Source of the DNA: Faecalibacter bovis
GTDB lineage: Bacteria; Bacteroidota; Bacteroidia; Flavobacteriales; Weeksellaceae
Assembly: GCF_017948305.1 (NCBI RefSeq)
Contig: NZ_CP072842.1
Location: 102,001 to 166,000 of the forward strand
Direction of reading: 5' to 3'
Length of the DNA stretch: 64,000 bases
Positions 44,183 through 52,587 of the stretch are shown one piece after another. Made by a program: the position numbers and the translations under genes. Under the pieces are notes generated by a model. The model was not told the origin of the DNA. It was given only the letters and a program-made list of their open reading frames with translations, and ran no database searches. The stretch's first letter is position 1; each line of letters starts with the position of its first letter.

Positions 44183-46288
44183 ATGTTTAAAAAGAAATTA
44201 TTTTTTGGAATGTTGATGGGATCAGCAATCTTTATGAATTCTTGTTCAAAATCTGCAAATGGATCTTGGGACGAAACCAATTATTTTTACGCAGCGAGTG
44301 AGTTACCTTACGGAACAACTGATTTTAGCAAAGTAAAAACAGCTGATTTTAAACCTGCCTTATTAGAAGGAATGCGTCAGCAAATCGAAGAAATTAAAAA
44401 AATTACATCTAACCCAGATGCTCCTACTTTTGAAAATACTTTAGTAGAACTTGAAAAAACAGGACAATTACTTAGTCGCGTATCTGCTTCTTTTAATATA
44501 TTAACAGGAACGGAAACGAACGAAGAGTTACAAGCGTTAGAGGAAGAATTATCTCCAAAATTCGCTGCTCACAATGATGCGATTTACCTTAACGGAGATC
44601 TATTTAATCGCATAAAAAAAATATACGAGCAAAAGGATACTTTAAATTTAGATACAGAATCTGCCCGTTTATTAGAAAATTATTACAATAAATTTATTTT
44701 AGCTGGTGCTGATTTACCAGATGCTGAAAAAGAAAAATTAAAGAAAATTAATGAAGAAATTGCTTCGTTAAATACAAAATTTGGTACACAATTATTAAAT
44801 GCAACTAAATCTGGAGGAATCACTTTAACTAAAGAAGAATTAGAAGGATTATCTCAACAAGATTTAGATGCTTTAAAACAAGAAGATGGTACCTACAAAA
44901 TCTCTTTATTAAGCACTACACAACAACCTGAATTACAAAATTTAGTAAAAAAAGAAACTCGTCAGAAATTGTTTGATGCATCATGGAATCGTACTTCTAA
45001 AGGAGACGCAAATGATACACGCCAAACAATTTTAGATATTGCTAATAAAAGAGCAGAAAAAGCAAAATTATTAGGTTACGATAATTACGCGCAATGGTCA
45101 TTACAATCTCAAATGGCAAAAACTCCTGAAGCTGTAAATAAGTTTTTAGGTGATATGATTGAAGTTTCTACAAAAATTGCAGAAAAAGAAGCCGAAGAAA
45201 TTCAGAATTTAATCAATCAAGAAGAAGTTCCTTATGAATTATCTGCTGCAGATTGGAATTTCTATTCTGAAAAAATCCGTAAAGCAAAATACGATTTAGA
45301 CGAAAATGAAATTAAACCTTACTTAGAAGTTTGGTCAATTTTAGAAAACGGAATTTTCTTTATGGCGAATAAAATGTACGGAATGACGTATACTGAGCGT
45401 AAAGATATCCCAACTTGGAACAAAGATGTTCGTGTGTATGAATTGTTCAACGAAGATAAAACTCCAATCGGTTTATTCTATGTTGATTTCTTTAAACGTG
45501 ACTCTAAACAAGGTGGTGCTTGGATGAGTAATATTGTAGAACAATCTACTTTATTAAATCAAAAACCTGTAATTTATAACGTTTGTAACTACACAAAAGC
45601 ACCAGAAGGTCAGCCAACGTTAATTACATTTGACGATACGATTACAATGTTCCACGAATTTGGTCACGCACTACACGGATTATTTGCAACACAAAAATAC
45701 CCTTCATTATCAGGGACTAATGTTGCGAGAGATTTTGTAGAATTTCCATCGCAATTCCACGAACATTTTGCAACATATCCAGAAGTTTTAAAGAACTACG
45801 CGAAACATTATAAAACTGGTGATGTGATGCCAGATGCATTGATTGCAAAAATGGAAAAAGCAAAAAACTTTAATAAAGGTTATTCATTAACTGAGATTTT
45901 ATCTGCATCTGCATTAGATATGTCTTGGCACACAATTGGAGCGGATCAAAAAATTACTGATGCTGCTAAATTTGAAGCTGACGCTTTAGTTAAGAACAAA
46001 ACAGCAATTAAAGCAGTTCCGCCTCGTTATGGTTCTACATTCTTCAACCACGTATTTGGTGGTGGATATGCAGCTGGTTACTACGCTTATTTATGGGCTG
46101 AAATGTTAGACCACGATGCATTTGAATGGTTAAAAGAAAATGGTGGAATGACGCGCGAAAACGGTCAAATCTTAAGAGAAAAGATTTTTTCTCGTGGAAA
46201 TTCTGAAGATTATACAGAAATGTATAAAAAATTCCGTGGAAAGGAAGCTTCAGTTGATCCAATGTTAAAATATCACGGATTAAAATAA
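44183..46288 (+). CDS. M3 family oligopeptidase lipoprotein (Dcp/oligopeptidase A type)
   Basis: Zinc metallopeptidase of 701 residues. A lipoprotein signal is present (LFFGMLMGSAIFMNSCSKS), so it is membrane-anchored in the cell envelope, unlike cytoplasmic OpdA. The catalytic motif is TMFHEFGHALHGLF (about residue 485), with the second-sphere Glu in FVEFPSQFHEHF. Other family marks are GLFYVDFFKRDSKQGGAWMS and RYGSTFFNHVFGGGYAAGYY. Peptidyl-dipeptidase Dcp is the nearest characterised relative by these motifs. It degrades short peptides. Divergent from the PAS-LuxR gene, with its own terminator. Confidence 0.92.
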   Translation: MFKKKLFFGMLMGSAIFMNSCSKSANGSWDETNYFYAASELPYGTTDFSKVKTADFKPALLEGMRQQIEEIKKITSNPDAPTFENTLVELEKTGQLLSRVSASFNILTGTETNEELQALEEELSPKFAAHNDAIYLNGDLFNRIKKIYEQKDTLNLDTESARLLENYYNKFILAGADLPDAEKEKLKKINEEIASLNTKFGTQLLNATKSGGITLTKEELEGLSQQDLDALKQEDGTYKISLLSTTQQPELQNLVKKETRQKLFDASWNRTSKGDANDTRQTILDIANKRAEKAKLLGYDNYAQWSLQSQMAKTPEAVNKFLGDMIEVSTKIAEKEAEEIQNLINQEEVPYELSAADWNFYSEKIRKAKYDLDENEIKPYLEVWSILENGIFFMANKMYGMTYTERKDIPTWNKDVRVYELFNEDKTPIGLFYVDFFKRDSKQGGAWMSNIVEQSTLLNQKPVIYNVCNYTKAPEGQPTLITFDDTITMFHEFGHALHGLFATQKYPSLSGTNVARDFVEFPSQFHEHFATYPEVLKNYAKHYKTGDVMPDALIAKMEKAKNFNKGYSLTEILSASALDMSWHTIGADQKITDAAKFEADALVKNKTAIKAVPPRYGSTFFNHVFGGGYAAGYYAYLWAEMLDHDAFEWLKENGGMTRENGQILREKIFSRGNSEDYTEMYKKFRGKEASVDPMLKYHGLK

Positions 46289-46305
46289 AATCTGATCAAT
46301 TCTTT

Positions 46306-46338
46306 AAAAGGCGAAAACGTAAGTTTTCGCCTTTTAAT
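46306..46338 (+). terminator. Terminator of the M3 peptidase gene
   Basis: AAAAGGCGAAAAC-gtaa-GTTTTCGCCTTTT, nearly perfect. Confidence 0.85.
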
Positions 46339-46505
46339 TTTTATAATAAATTTCTTCACTCTAAAATTTACCTGCATATAGTATTGTAACATCTTGCGAA
46401 TTGTGTATTTCATTTAATTTTTATTAAAAATATCATCAATTAATTTGATTATTTACAAAGTATATTATCAATAATATCAATTTATTAAAATCAATTCCAT
46501 TATTC

Positions 46506-46536
46506 TTTGATTTTTTTTGTTAAAACGATAAATTTG
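46506..46536 (+). promoter_or_regulatory. Promoter of the YebC gene
   Basis: TTTG, 19 bases, TAAATTTG: both boxes match the Bacteroidota consensus with ideal spacing. The ATG follows 20 bases later. Confidence 0.8.
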
Positions 46537-46556
46537 CATCAACAAAATATTAATCA

Positions 46557-47291
46557 ATGGGAAGAGCTTTTGAATTTAGAAAAGGGCGTAAAATGAAACG
46601 TTGGGCTGCAATGTCTAAAGCGTTTACAAGAATTGGGAAAGATATTGTAATGGCTGTAAAAGCTGGTGGACCAGATCCTAGTTCAAATTCTCAATTACGT
46701 GCAGTTATCCAAAATGCGAAAGCGGCAAACATGCCAAAAGATAACGTAGAACGTGCTATTAAAAAAGCATCTGACAAAAATACTGAAAACTATAAGGAAG
46801 TACTTTTTGAAGGTTATGGACCTCATGGTATTGCAATTATCGTTGAAACTTCTACAAACAACAACAACCGTACTGTTGCTAATGTGCGTTCATATTTTAA
46901 TAAATGCAATGGACAATTAGGAACGCAAGGTTCTGTAGAATTTATGTTTGATCATATCTGTAATTTTAAAATTGCAACTCCAGAAGGTGTTGATATGGAA
47001 GAATTAGAGTTCGAAATGATTGATTATGGTGTTGAAGAAATCTTCGAAGATGAAGATGGAATCGTATTAATTGCTCCTTTTGAGAATTACGGAACAATCT
47101 TTAAATCTTTAGAAGAAGGTGGTTACGAAATTATTTCTTCTGAATTTGAACGTATCCCTCAAACAACTAAAGAATTAACAGCTGAACAAAAAGCTGACAT
47201 TGAAAAGTTATTAGAGAAATTCGACGAAGATGAAGACGTAAACCACGTTTATCATACAATGCAAGAAGACGAAGAAGAGGAAGAAGCATAA
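46557..47291 (+). CDS. YebC/PmpR family translation or transcription factor
   Basis: 244 residues. It starts with the family signature MGRAFEFRKGRKMKRWAAM and has the conserved GGPDPSSNSQLRAVIQNAKA, NMPKDNVERAIKKA and FEGYGPHGIAIIVETSTNNN. Family members were described as transcription regulators (PmpR). More recent work on relatives links YebC-type proteins to ribosomal synthesis of proline-rich stretches. The C-terminus is very acidic (ends EDEEEEEA). Unlike many Gammaproteobacteria it is not next to ruvC. Monocistronic. Confidence 0.93.
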   Translation: MGRAFEFRKGRKMKRWAAMSKAFTRIGKDIVMAVKAGGPDPSSNSQLRAVIQNAKAANMPKDNVERAIKKASDKNTENYKEVLFEGYGPHGIAIIVETSTNNNNRTVANVRSYFNKCNGQLGTQGSVEFMFDHICNFKIATPEGVDMEELEFEMIDYGVEEIFEDEDGIVLIAPFENYGTIFKSLEEGGYEIISSEFERIPQTTKELTAEQKADIEKLLEKFDEDEDVNHVYHTMQEDEEEEEA

Positions 47292-47316
47292 TTCCAAATT
47301 CTTATATAATATCAAT

Positions 47317-47345
47317 AACCTCTCAATTTTTGGGAGGTTTTTTTA
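47317..47345 (+). terminator. Terminator of the YebC gene
   Basis: AACCTCTC-aattttt-GGGAGGTT followed by T5. Confidence 0.8.
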
Positions 47346-47370
47346 TTATCTTTAATTTAGAATTAATTAC

Positions 47371-47787
47371 ATGATAAAAATTTTAACTCTTACAGGTCTT
47401 ACCTTACAGTTTATCTCGTTTTGGTTAGCTGCTCCAGAAATTTTGGGTCCGGATTGGATTGTTAAAACGGAAGATTTTTTCAGAAAATTAATAAGAAAAA
47501 TTCCTACTGTAGTATTATCGTTCTTAGGAGCTATTATTGGAGTAATATTTTATCAATCCATAATATTAGATACAATATTTATATTAGTAATGATATGTAT
47601 ACTATTTATATCAGTATTAGTCTTCCATAAACGGATAGAATATTTCTTAGATCATAAAATCTCTAATCCGTTGATTCAAAAATTAATTCTTAACGAATCA
47701 TTTCGTTTTACATTACTAAAAATTGCAGCTTTGCTGTTTAGTTTAGGATTTGTAATACAAATTTTTCTAGCTCTTTTTACTACTTAA
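47371..47787 (+). CDS. Hypothetical integral membrane protein
   Basis: 138 residues with about four hydrophobic segments: the N-terminus (ILTLTGLTLQFISFWLAAPE), TVVLSFLGAIIGVIFYQSII, TIFILVMICILFISVLVF and the C-terminal LLKIAALLFSLGFVIQIFLA. The loop between the first two is basic (RKLIRKIP). No signature motif is seen. It is 14 bases before the MFS exporter gene on the same strand, so the two are probably co-expressed. A role as accessory to the transporter is only a guess. Confidence 0.65.
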   Translation: MIKILTLTGLTLQFISFWLAAPEILGPDWIVKTEDFFRKLIRKIPTVVLSFLGAIIGVIFYQSIILDTIFILVMICILFISVLVFHKRIEYFLDHKISNPLIQKLILNESFRFTLLKIAALLFSLGFVIQIFLALFTT

Positions 47788-47801
47788 TTTCTAAAATAAT
47801 A

Positions 47802-49013
47802 ATGGCAAAAACCTTAATAAAACCACAACATAAATTAGGTCGTAAAGGACTAATTTTCCTCATATTTCTGTTAAACATGACAGGACCAATGTCTACAGAT
47901 TTATACTTATCAGCCTTTCCTACTCTATTAAAAGAATTTAATACAACTTCTGGAATGTTGAATTATACTTTAGTTGGATTCTTTGTAAGTTTTGCCATCG
48001 GAATGTTATTCATCGGACCATTAAGCGATAAAATTGGTCGAAAACCCGTTTTACTTTCTGGTATTTTCATCTACGGATTATCTTCATTATTTTGTTCTTT
48101 TTCCTCATCTATAGAGATGTTAATATTCTTCCGAATTACACAAGCAATTGGCGCTGGAGGAATGATTTCTGTTTCTACCGCTATGGTAAAAGATAGTTTT
48201 ACTGACGATGATAGACCGGGAATTATAGCTTTATTACAAATGTTAGGCGCTTTTGCACCAACAATTGCACCTTTAATCGGAGCTCAAATTATAAAACATT
48301 ATAATTGGCAAGTAACATTTGATGTTTTGGCAATTAGTGCCTTATTTTCTTTTATTGTAAGTTTATTTGTTACTGAAACTTTAGACAAAAAAGATAGAAT
48401 CGAAGGAAACGTATTTACATCTGTATTCTCTTTAAAAGAAATTTTAATCAATAAACCTTTCATGACATTTTTGCTATCCATGTACGGCATGTCTATTATT
48501 TACATGGCATTTTTAGCAATCAGCTCATACATTTATATCGAATGGTTTAATTTATCTGAAACACAATACAGTATATTTTTCGCCGTAAATTCTTTAATAT
48601 TATTGGTTGGACCTAATGTGTATTTGATGGCTAGAAAGAGATTTACACCCAATCAAATAGTACATTTTTCATTTATCACCGTGTTATTTGCAGGATTATT
48701 AATTTTAACGATTGGTAAATTTTCACCCTATTTATTTTTACTTGCATTTGCACCAATTACATTTAGCAATGGATTTCTAAGATCGTTTTCTTCGAACATT
48801 TTATTAGGACAAAGTAATATGAATTCTGGAGGAGTTGCATCAGTAATGAGTTTCTCTGGAACAGCACTCGGAGCGATCGGAATGATGTTAGGAACAATCG
48901 GATGGTCAAACTACATTCAAGGTCTCGGCTGGATTACATTTATTGGTATAACTTTTAGCATTACCTTATGGATTATTTTTCTAAGAAATGGATACAAATT
49001 AAAAGGAATGTAA
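47802..49013 (+). CDS. MFS exporter, Bcr/CflA type
   Basis: Inner-membrane H+-coupled drug exporter of 403 residues with about 12 membrane helices. The N-terminus carries the family pattern GLIFLIFLLNMTGPMSTDLY followed by LSAFPTLLKEF, and the MFS loop 2-3 signature GPLSDKIGRKPVLLSGI. The fifth helix carries LLQMLGAFAPTIAPLIGAQI. Members export bicyclomycin, chloramphenicol and other compounds. The actual substrate is unknown. It follows the small membrane protein gene by 14 bases. Confidence 0.9.
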   Translation: MAKTLIKPQHKLGRKGLIFLIFLLNMTGPMSTDLYLSAFPTLLKEFNTTSGMLNYTLVGFFVSFAIGMLFIGPLSDKIGRKPVLLSGIFIYGLSSLFCSFSSSIEMLIFFRITQAIGAGGMISVSTAMVKDSFTDDDRPGIIALLQMLGAFAPTIAPLIGAQIIKHYNWQVTFDVLAISALFSFIVSLFVTETLDKKDRIEGNVFTSVFSLKEILINKPFMTFLLSMYGMSIIYMAFLAISSYIYIEWFNLSETQYSIFFAVNSLILLVGPNVYLMARKRFTPNQIVHFSFITVLFAGLLILTIGKFSPYLFLLAFAPITFSNGFLRSFSSNILLGQSNMNSGGVASVMSFSGTALGAIGMMLGTIGWSNYIQGLGWITFIGITFSITLWIIFLRNGYKLKGM

Positions 49014-49089
49014 TAAGAGATAACAGGAAATTCACCTGATCTAATCATTAATATTATTTAAACTGATATAGAATATTTCAATCATAATA

Positions 49090-49121
49090 TTGAAATAATT
49101 TAATTTTCAGACGTACTTTTG
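49090..49121 (+). promoter_or_regulatory. Promoter of the MBL-fold gene
   Basis: TTG, 21 bases, TACTTTTG. Because the -7 box overlaps the TTG at 49119, that codon cannot be the start, which supports ATG 49149. Confidence 0.75.
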
Positions 49122-49148
49122 CACTCATTTTGTCGTAAAATAGTAAGA

Positions 49149-49883
49149 ATGATTAAAATTTATCCGTTAAGAGAAGTACAATACCAAGTAAATAATACAA
49201 AAGAGTTTAATTACGTAGAGAATTTAGACTTAATTGACGAAGCTAATGGTTATGTTTTAACGGTTCGACCTTTTTTAGTTCATGTTGGTGACGAATTAAT
49301 ATTAATTGATGCTGGTTTTGGACTTCACCAAGACGGAAAATCTGAATTAGTTAACAGAATCGAAGAAGTTGGATTTTACGCAACTGCTGTATCTCGTATT
49401 TTAATTTCACACTTACACAAAGATCATATTGGTGGAATTGGTCGTATGGTCGATAATAAATTAGAAACCTATTTCCCTAATGCTAAAATTTACATTCATG
49501 AAGATGAAATGATGTACACTATGGCGTTAGAAGGTCATCATTCGTATGATTACAACATTATCAAAGGTTTACAATATCATCCACAAGTAAATTATTTACG
49601 CGAAAATGAAGGTCAAATCTCAAAAAATATACGTTTTGAAAAAGTTGGTGGACACGTTCCACATCAAATGGTTTTTTGGATTTCTGACGAAGATGATATC
49701 GTTTTTTATGGTGCTGATAATTTACCACAAAAGAGTTATTTAAAATACGATTGCGCTTTTAAAAATGACATCAATGGAAAAGATGCTCAAGAATCTCGTC
49801 GTATTTGGCAAGAACAAATGAAAAAAGAAAATTGGACTGTTCTTTTTTATCATGGAAAAAGCACTGCGGTTAAAAAATTCTAA
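49149..49883 (+). CDS. MBL-fold metallo-hydrolase
   Basis: 244 residues starting at the ATG at 49149 (MIKIYPLREVQY). The upstream TTG lies inside the promoter. The metallo-beta-lactamase fold is shown by ILIDAGFGLH, the metal motif SHLHKDHIGG (HxHxDH), the later His in KVGGHVPHQMVF, Asp in VFYGADNLP, and a C-terminal LFYHGKSTAV. The family includes glyoxalase II, lactonases and phosphodiesterases. The substrate cannot be read from the sequence. Monocistronic with a terminator. Confidence 0.88.
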   Translation: MIKIYPLREVQYQVNNTKEFNYVENLDLIDEANGYVLTVRPFLVHVGDELILIDAGFGLHQDGKSELVNRIEEVGFYATAVSRILISHLHKDHIGGIGRMVDNKLETYFPNAKIYIHEDEMMYTMALEGHHSYDYNIIKGLQYHPQVNYLRENEGQISKNIRFEKVGGHVPHQMVFWISDEDDIVFYGADNLPQKSYLKYDCAFKNDINGKDAQESRRIWQEQMKKENWTVLFYHGKSTAVKKF

Positions 49884-49897
49884 TTCAAAAATATAAC

Positions 49898-49931
49898 ACA
49901 AAAGCTCAAACGTATAGTTTGAGCTTTTTTT
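49898..49931 (+). terminator. Terminator of the MBL-fold gene
   Basis: AAAAGCTCAAAC-gtata-GTTTGAGCTTTT followed by more T. Confidence 0.85.
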
Positions 49932-50030
49932 TTCGAATTTCATAAGAATCAATTATATAAACTTTAACATTCATCACGACATAACTTGGCTTTATAAAAT
50001 TTGAATTTTGCTTTGCAAAAATTTCAATTC

Positions 50031-51296
50031 ATGAATTTTGATCGAGTTAGTGAAAAGTTAAATATACTTGCAGACGCTGCTAAGTATGATGTTTCTTGTT
50101 CTTCCAGCGGAGGAAATAGAAAAAATAATAACAAAGGCTTAGGTGATTCTAAAGCTTCTGGAATTTGCCATACGTATACTGAAGATGGACGATGTGTATC
50201 TTTATTAAAAATTTTATTAACCAATCATTGTATTTATGATTGTGCTTTTTGTGTTTCAAGAAAAAGTAACGATGTTCAACGCGCTGCTTTTACAGTGGAA
50301 GAAGTTGTCGATTTAACGATTAATTTTTACCGTAGAAATTATATTGAAGGTTTATTTCTTAGTTCAGGTATTTTTAAAAATGCTGATTTTACGATGGAAC
50401 GATTAGTTCGTATTGCTAAAAAACTGAGATTAGAACATCGTTTTAACGGTTATATCCATCTAAAATCTATTCCTGGAGCCAGCGAAGAATTATTAACTGA
50501 AGCTGGATTATATGCTGATCGATTATCTATTAATCTTGAAATGCCTACGGAAGAAGGTTTAAAACTTGTTGCTCCAGATAAATCTCATGTCGATGTACAA
50601 AAACCTCTTGGTTTTGTAAACAATAAAATTATTCAGTTAAAGGACGAAAAAAAATTAATAAAATCGGTTCCGAAATTTGCTCCTGCTGGTCAATCAACAC
50701 AAATGGTAATTGGCGCTACTCCCGAAAATGATTTCCAAATTATGTCTATTGCTAATCAATATTACAATGATTATAACTTGAAGCGCGTGTATTATTCAGG
50801 TTTTATTCCGATTAATCATAACGATACATTATTACCTTCTATTGGTTCACAACCTCCTTTATTACGCGAAAATAGATTATATCAAACAGATTGGTTAATG
50901 CGATTTTATCAATTTGATGTGCATGAAATTTTAAACGAAACTAATCCACATTTAGATACTGATATTGATCCAAAATTGAGTTACGCTCTACGTAATTTAC
51001 ATTTATTTCCGGTCGATATTAATACAGCAGATTATCATATGATTTTGCGTATTCCTGGAGTTGGCGTACGTTCTGCCAAGAAAATTATTGCAGCTAGAAA
51101 ATTCAGAAAAATTAGAACCTATCAATTAAAAAGTTTTGGAATTGCTTATAATCGTGCGCGTTATTTTATGCGTTGTGAAGATGATCAATATCAACGATTT
51201 GAATTATTACCAACACAGATTAAAAATAAAATTCTAAGCAATTCTCAAAGTAAATATTTAAAAAATGATCCTAATCAACTAGTCTTATTTGGGTAA
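50031..51296 (+). CDS. Putative DNA modification/repair radical SAM protein
   Basis: 421 residues from the ATG at 50031 (MNFDRVSEKLNIL). The upstream TTG frame start is not needed. The radical SAM cluster is CIYDCAFC (CX3CX2C, about residue 67), preceded by the conserved ICHTYTEDGRCVSLLKILLT. A C-terminal helix-hairpin-helix (LRIPGVGVRSAKKIIAARKF) indicates DNA binding. This is the family annotated as 'putative DNA modification/repair radical SAM protein'. Its partner, a TIGR03915 protein, overlaps its stop codon by one base. The chemistry on DNA has not been defined, to my knowledge. Confidence 0.92.
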   Translation: MNFDRVSEKLNILADAAKYDVSCSSSGGNRKNNNKGLGDSKASGICHTYTEDGRCVSLLKILLTNHCIYDCAFCVSRKSNDVQRAAFTVEEVVDLTINFYRRNYIEGLFLSSGIFKNADFTMERLVRIAKKLRLEHRFNGYIHLKSIPGASEELLTEAGLYADRLSINLEMPTEEGLKLVAPDKSHVDVQKPLGFVNNKIIQLKDEKKLIKSVPKFAPAGQSTQMVIGATPENDFQIMSIANQYYNDYNLKRVYYSGFIPINHNDTLLPSIGSQPPLLRENRLYQTDWLMRFYQFDVHEILNETNPHLDTDIDPKLSYALRNLHLFPVDINTADYHMILRIPGVGVRSAKKIIAARKFRKIRTYQLKSFGIAYNRARYFMRCEDDQYQRFELLPTQIKNKILSNSQSKYLKNDPNQLVLFG

Positions 51297-52060
51297 TGGA
51301 AAATTATGTTTTTGATGGAAGTTTTGATGGTTTAATGACATTAATATTTGATTATTATGTACGAAAGCCACAATCAATTAAAGTTTGGAATGAAAGAGAT
51401 TATCAACCAACTATGTTTGATGAAATTTATAATGTTATTTCAGATCCCGATAAAGCAAATCGCGTACGAAAAAGATTAAAATCGAAACTAAGTAAACATG
51501 GTTGGAAACGTTTTTATTGTACTTTTTTATCTGAACAAAAAGAAGCTTTTCAACACCTATTTAATTTTGCTTGTTATGTAATTGATTCTGATCAAAACGT
51601 AGAATCAAATTTCGGAAATGAAGATGTTTTATATCTTGCACAAATGGATAGAAAGGTGAATCGAGAAAAACATCATTTCGAAGCATTTATACGTTTCGAA
51701 CAATTTCCTGATGGTACATTTTATTCGACTATCGAACCAAAATATCATATACTTCCATTGATTTTAAATCATTTTAAAAATCGATATGCTGATCAGAATT
51801 GGATTATATATGATTTAATTAGAAAAACTGGATTATTGTATTCGAAAGATGAAGAAAAAGTAATTCCGATTCAATTGGATTTTGCACCAAAACAAAATCA
51901 TTCAATTGTTAAATCTTACGAACCGACGGAACAACAATATCAGGATTTATGGAAAGGTTATTTTAAATCTGCCAATATTCCTGCGCGAAAAAACACAAAA
52001 TTACATGTCCAATTATTGCCAAAACGCTTCTGGAAATACCTTACTGAGAAAGAATATTAA
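51296..52060 (+). CDS. TIGR03915 family putative DNA repair protein
   Basis: 254 residues, the expected length for this DUF4130 family. It starts FDGSFDGLMTLIFDYYVRKP and includes KVNREKHHFEAFIRFEQFPD and FYSTIEPKYHILPLILNHF, the region shared with uracil-DNA-glycosylase-like fusion proteins. It ends with RFWKYLTEKEY. Its ATG overlaps the stop of the radical SAM gene (TAATG), a sign of translational coupling. The two-gene module is widespread and is thought to act on damaged DNA. The reaction is unknown. Confidence 0.9.
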   Translation: MENYVFDGSFDGLMTLIFDYYVRKPQSIKVWNERDYQPTMFDEIYNVISDPDKANRVRKRLKSKLSKHGWKRFYCTFLSEQKEAFQHLFNFACYVIDSDQNVESNFGNEDVLYLAQMDRKVNREKHHFEAFIRFEQFPDGTFYSTIEPKYHILPLILNHFKNRYADQNWIIYDLIRKTGLLYSKDEEKVIPIQLDFAPKQNHSIVKSYEPTEQQYQDLWKGYFKSANIPARKNTKLHVQLLPKRFWKYLTEKEY

Positions 52061-52131
52061 AATATTTTTAATTTTATTTATTTGAATTCGTAATAGTTAA
52101 CATAAACTTCTAAAAAAAGTTTAAATAACAC

Positions 52132-52163
52132 TTGCAAAACCCGAATAAATGGGTGTATATTTG
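52132..52163 (+). promoter_or_regulatory. Promoter of tRNA-Ser
   Basis: TTG, 21 bases, TATATTTG, ending 37 bases before the tRNA 5' end. Confidence 0.75.
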
Positions 52164-52200
52164 CAGAGCAATAACGCAAAAGACCGCGATTATTACAACT

Positions 52201-52285
52201 GGAGAGTTGGCAGAGTGGTCGAATGCGGCAGTCTTGAAAACTGTTGAGGGTCATACCTCCGGGGGTTCGAATCCCTCACTCTCCG
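52201..52285 (+). tRNA. tRNA-Ser (UGA)
   Basis: 85-nt class II tRNA. Acceptor GGAGAGT/ACTCTCC with G discriminator, anticodon stem CAGTC/GACTG-like around CTTGAAA (anticodon TGA), long variable arm GTTGAGGGTCATACCTC, T-loop GTTCGAAT. The integrase gene begins about 300 bases downstream, so its 3' end is the likely attachment site. Confidence 0.95.
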
Positions 52286-52587
52286 CAACTTATTTAATAA
52301 GTAACAGTAAAATCCCTTATTTCATACGAAATAAGGGATTTTTTTATGCCTTGAAATTAGATTCTACACATCTAAACACATTTCAAGAGCGACCCAATAG
52401 CGACCTAAAAAATAAAATCAAAAAAGGTCGTCAAAATCTCCCCTATCTCAATCGTACAATAGGATTACGGACAACTATCACTATAGCTGTACTCATAACC
52501 TAACCACGAACAAGTTCGATAAATGAACATCTTGATTCAAAACAAATAACCAGTTAATTTTTTACTAACCATTAAAAATTGAATCAA
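52286..52587 (+). other. tRNA-Ser to integrase spacer with likely att site
   Basis: 302 bases with no gene. Contents are a strong terminator at 52310-52343, a palindrome CGAAC-aa-GTTCG near 52507-52518, and 9-base inverted arms TTGATTCAA (52532-52540) and TTGAATCAA (52579-52587) that end at the integrase ATG. The rest shows nothing recognisable. Confidence 0.5.
52310..52343 (+). terminator. Terminator after tRNA-Ser
   Basis: AAATCCCTTATTTC-atac-GAAATAAGGGATTT followed by T-run, a perfect 14-bp stem. Confidence 0.9.

Noticed and set aside
52132-52503. 123-residue plus-strand ORF over tRNA-Ser
   Set aside because: It crosses the promoter, the tRNA and the terminator, so it cannot be a coding gene.
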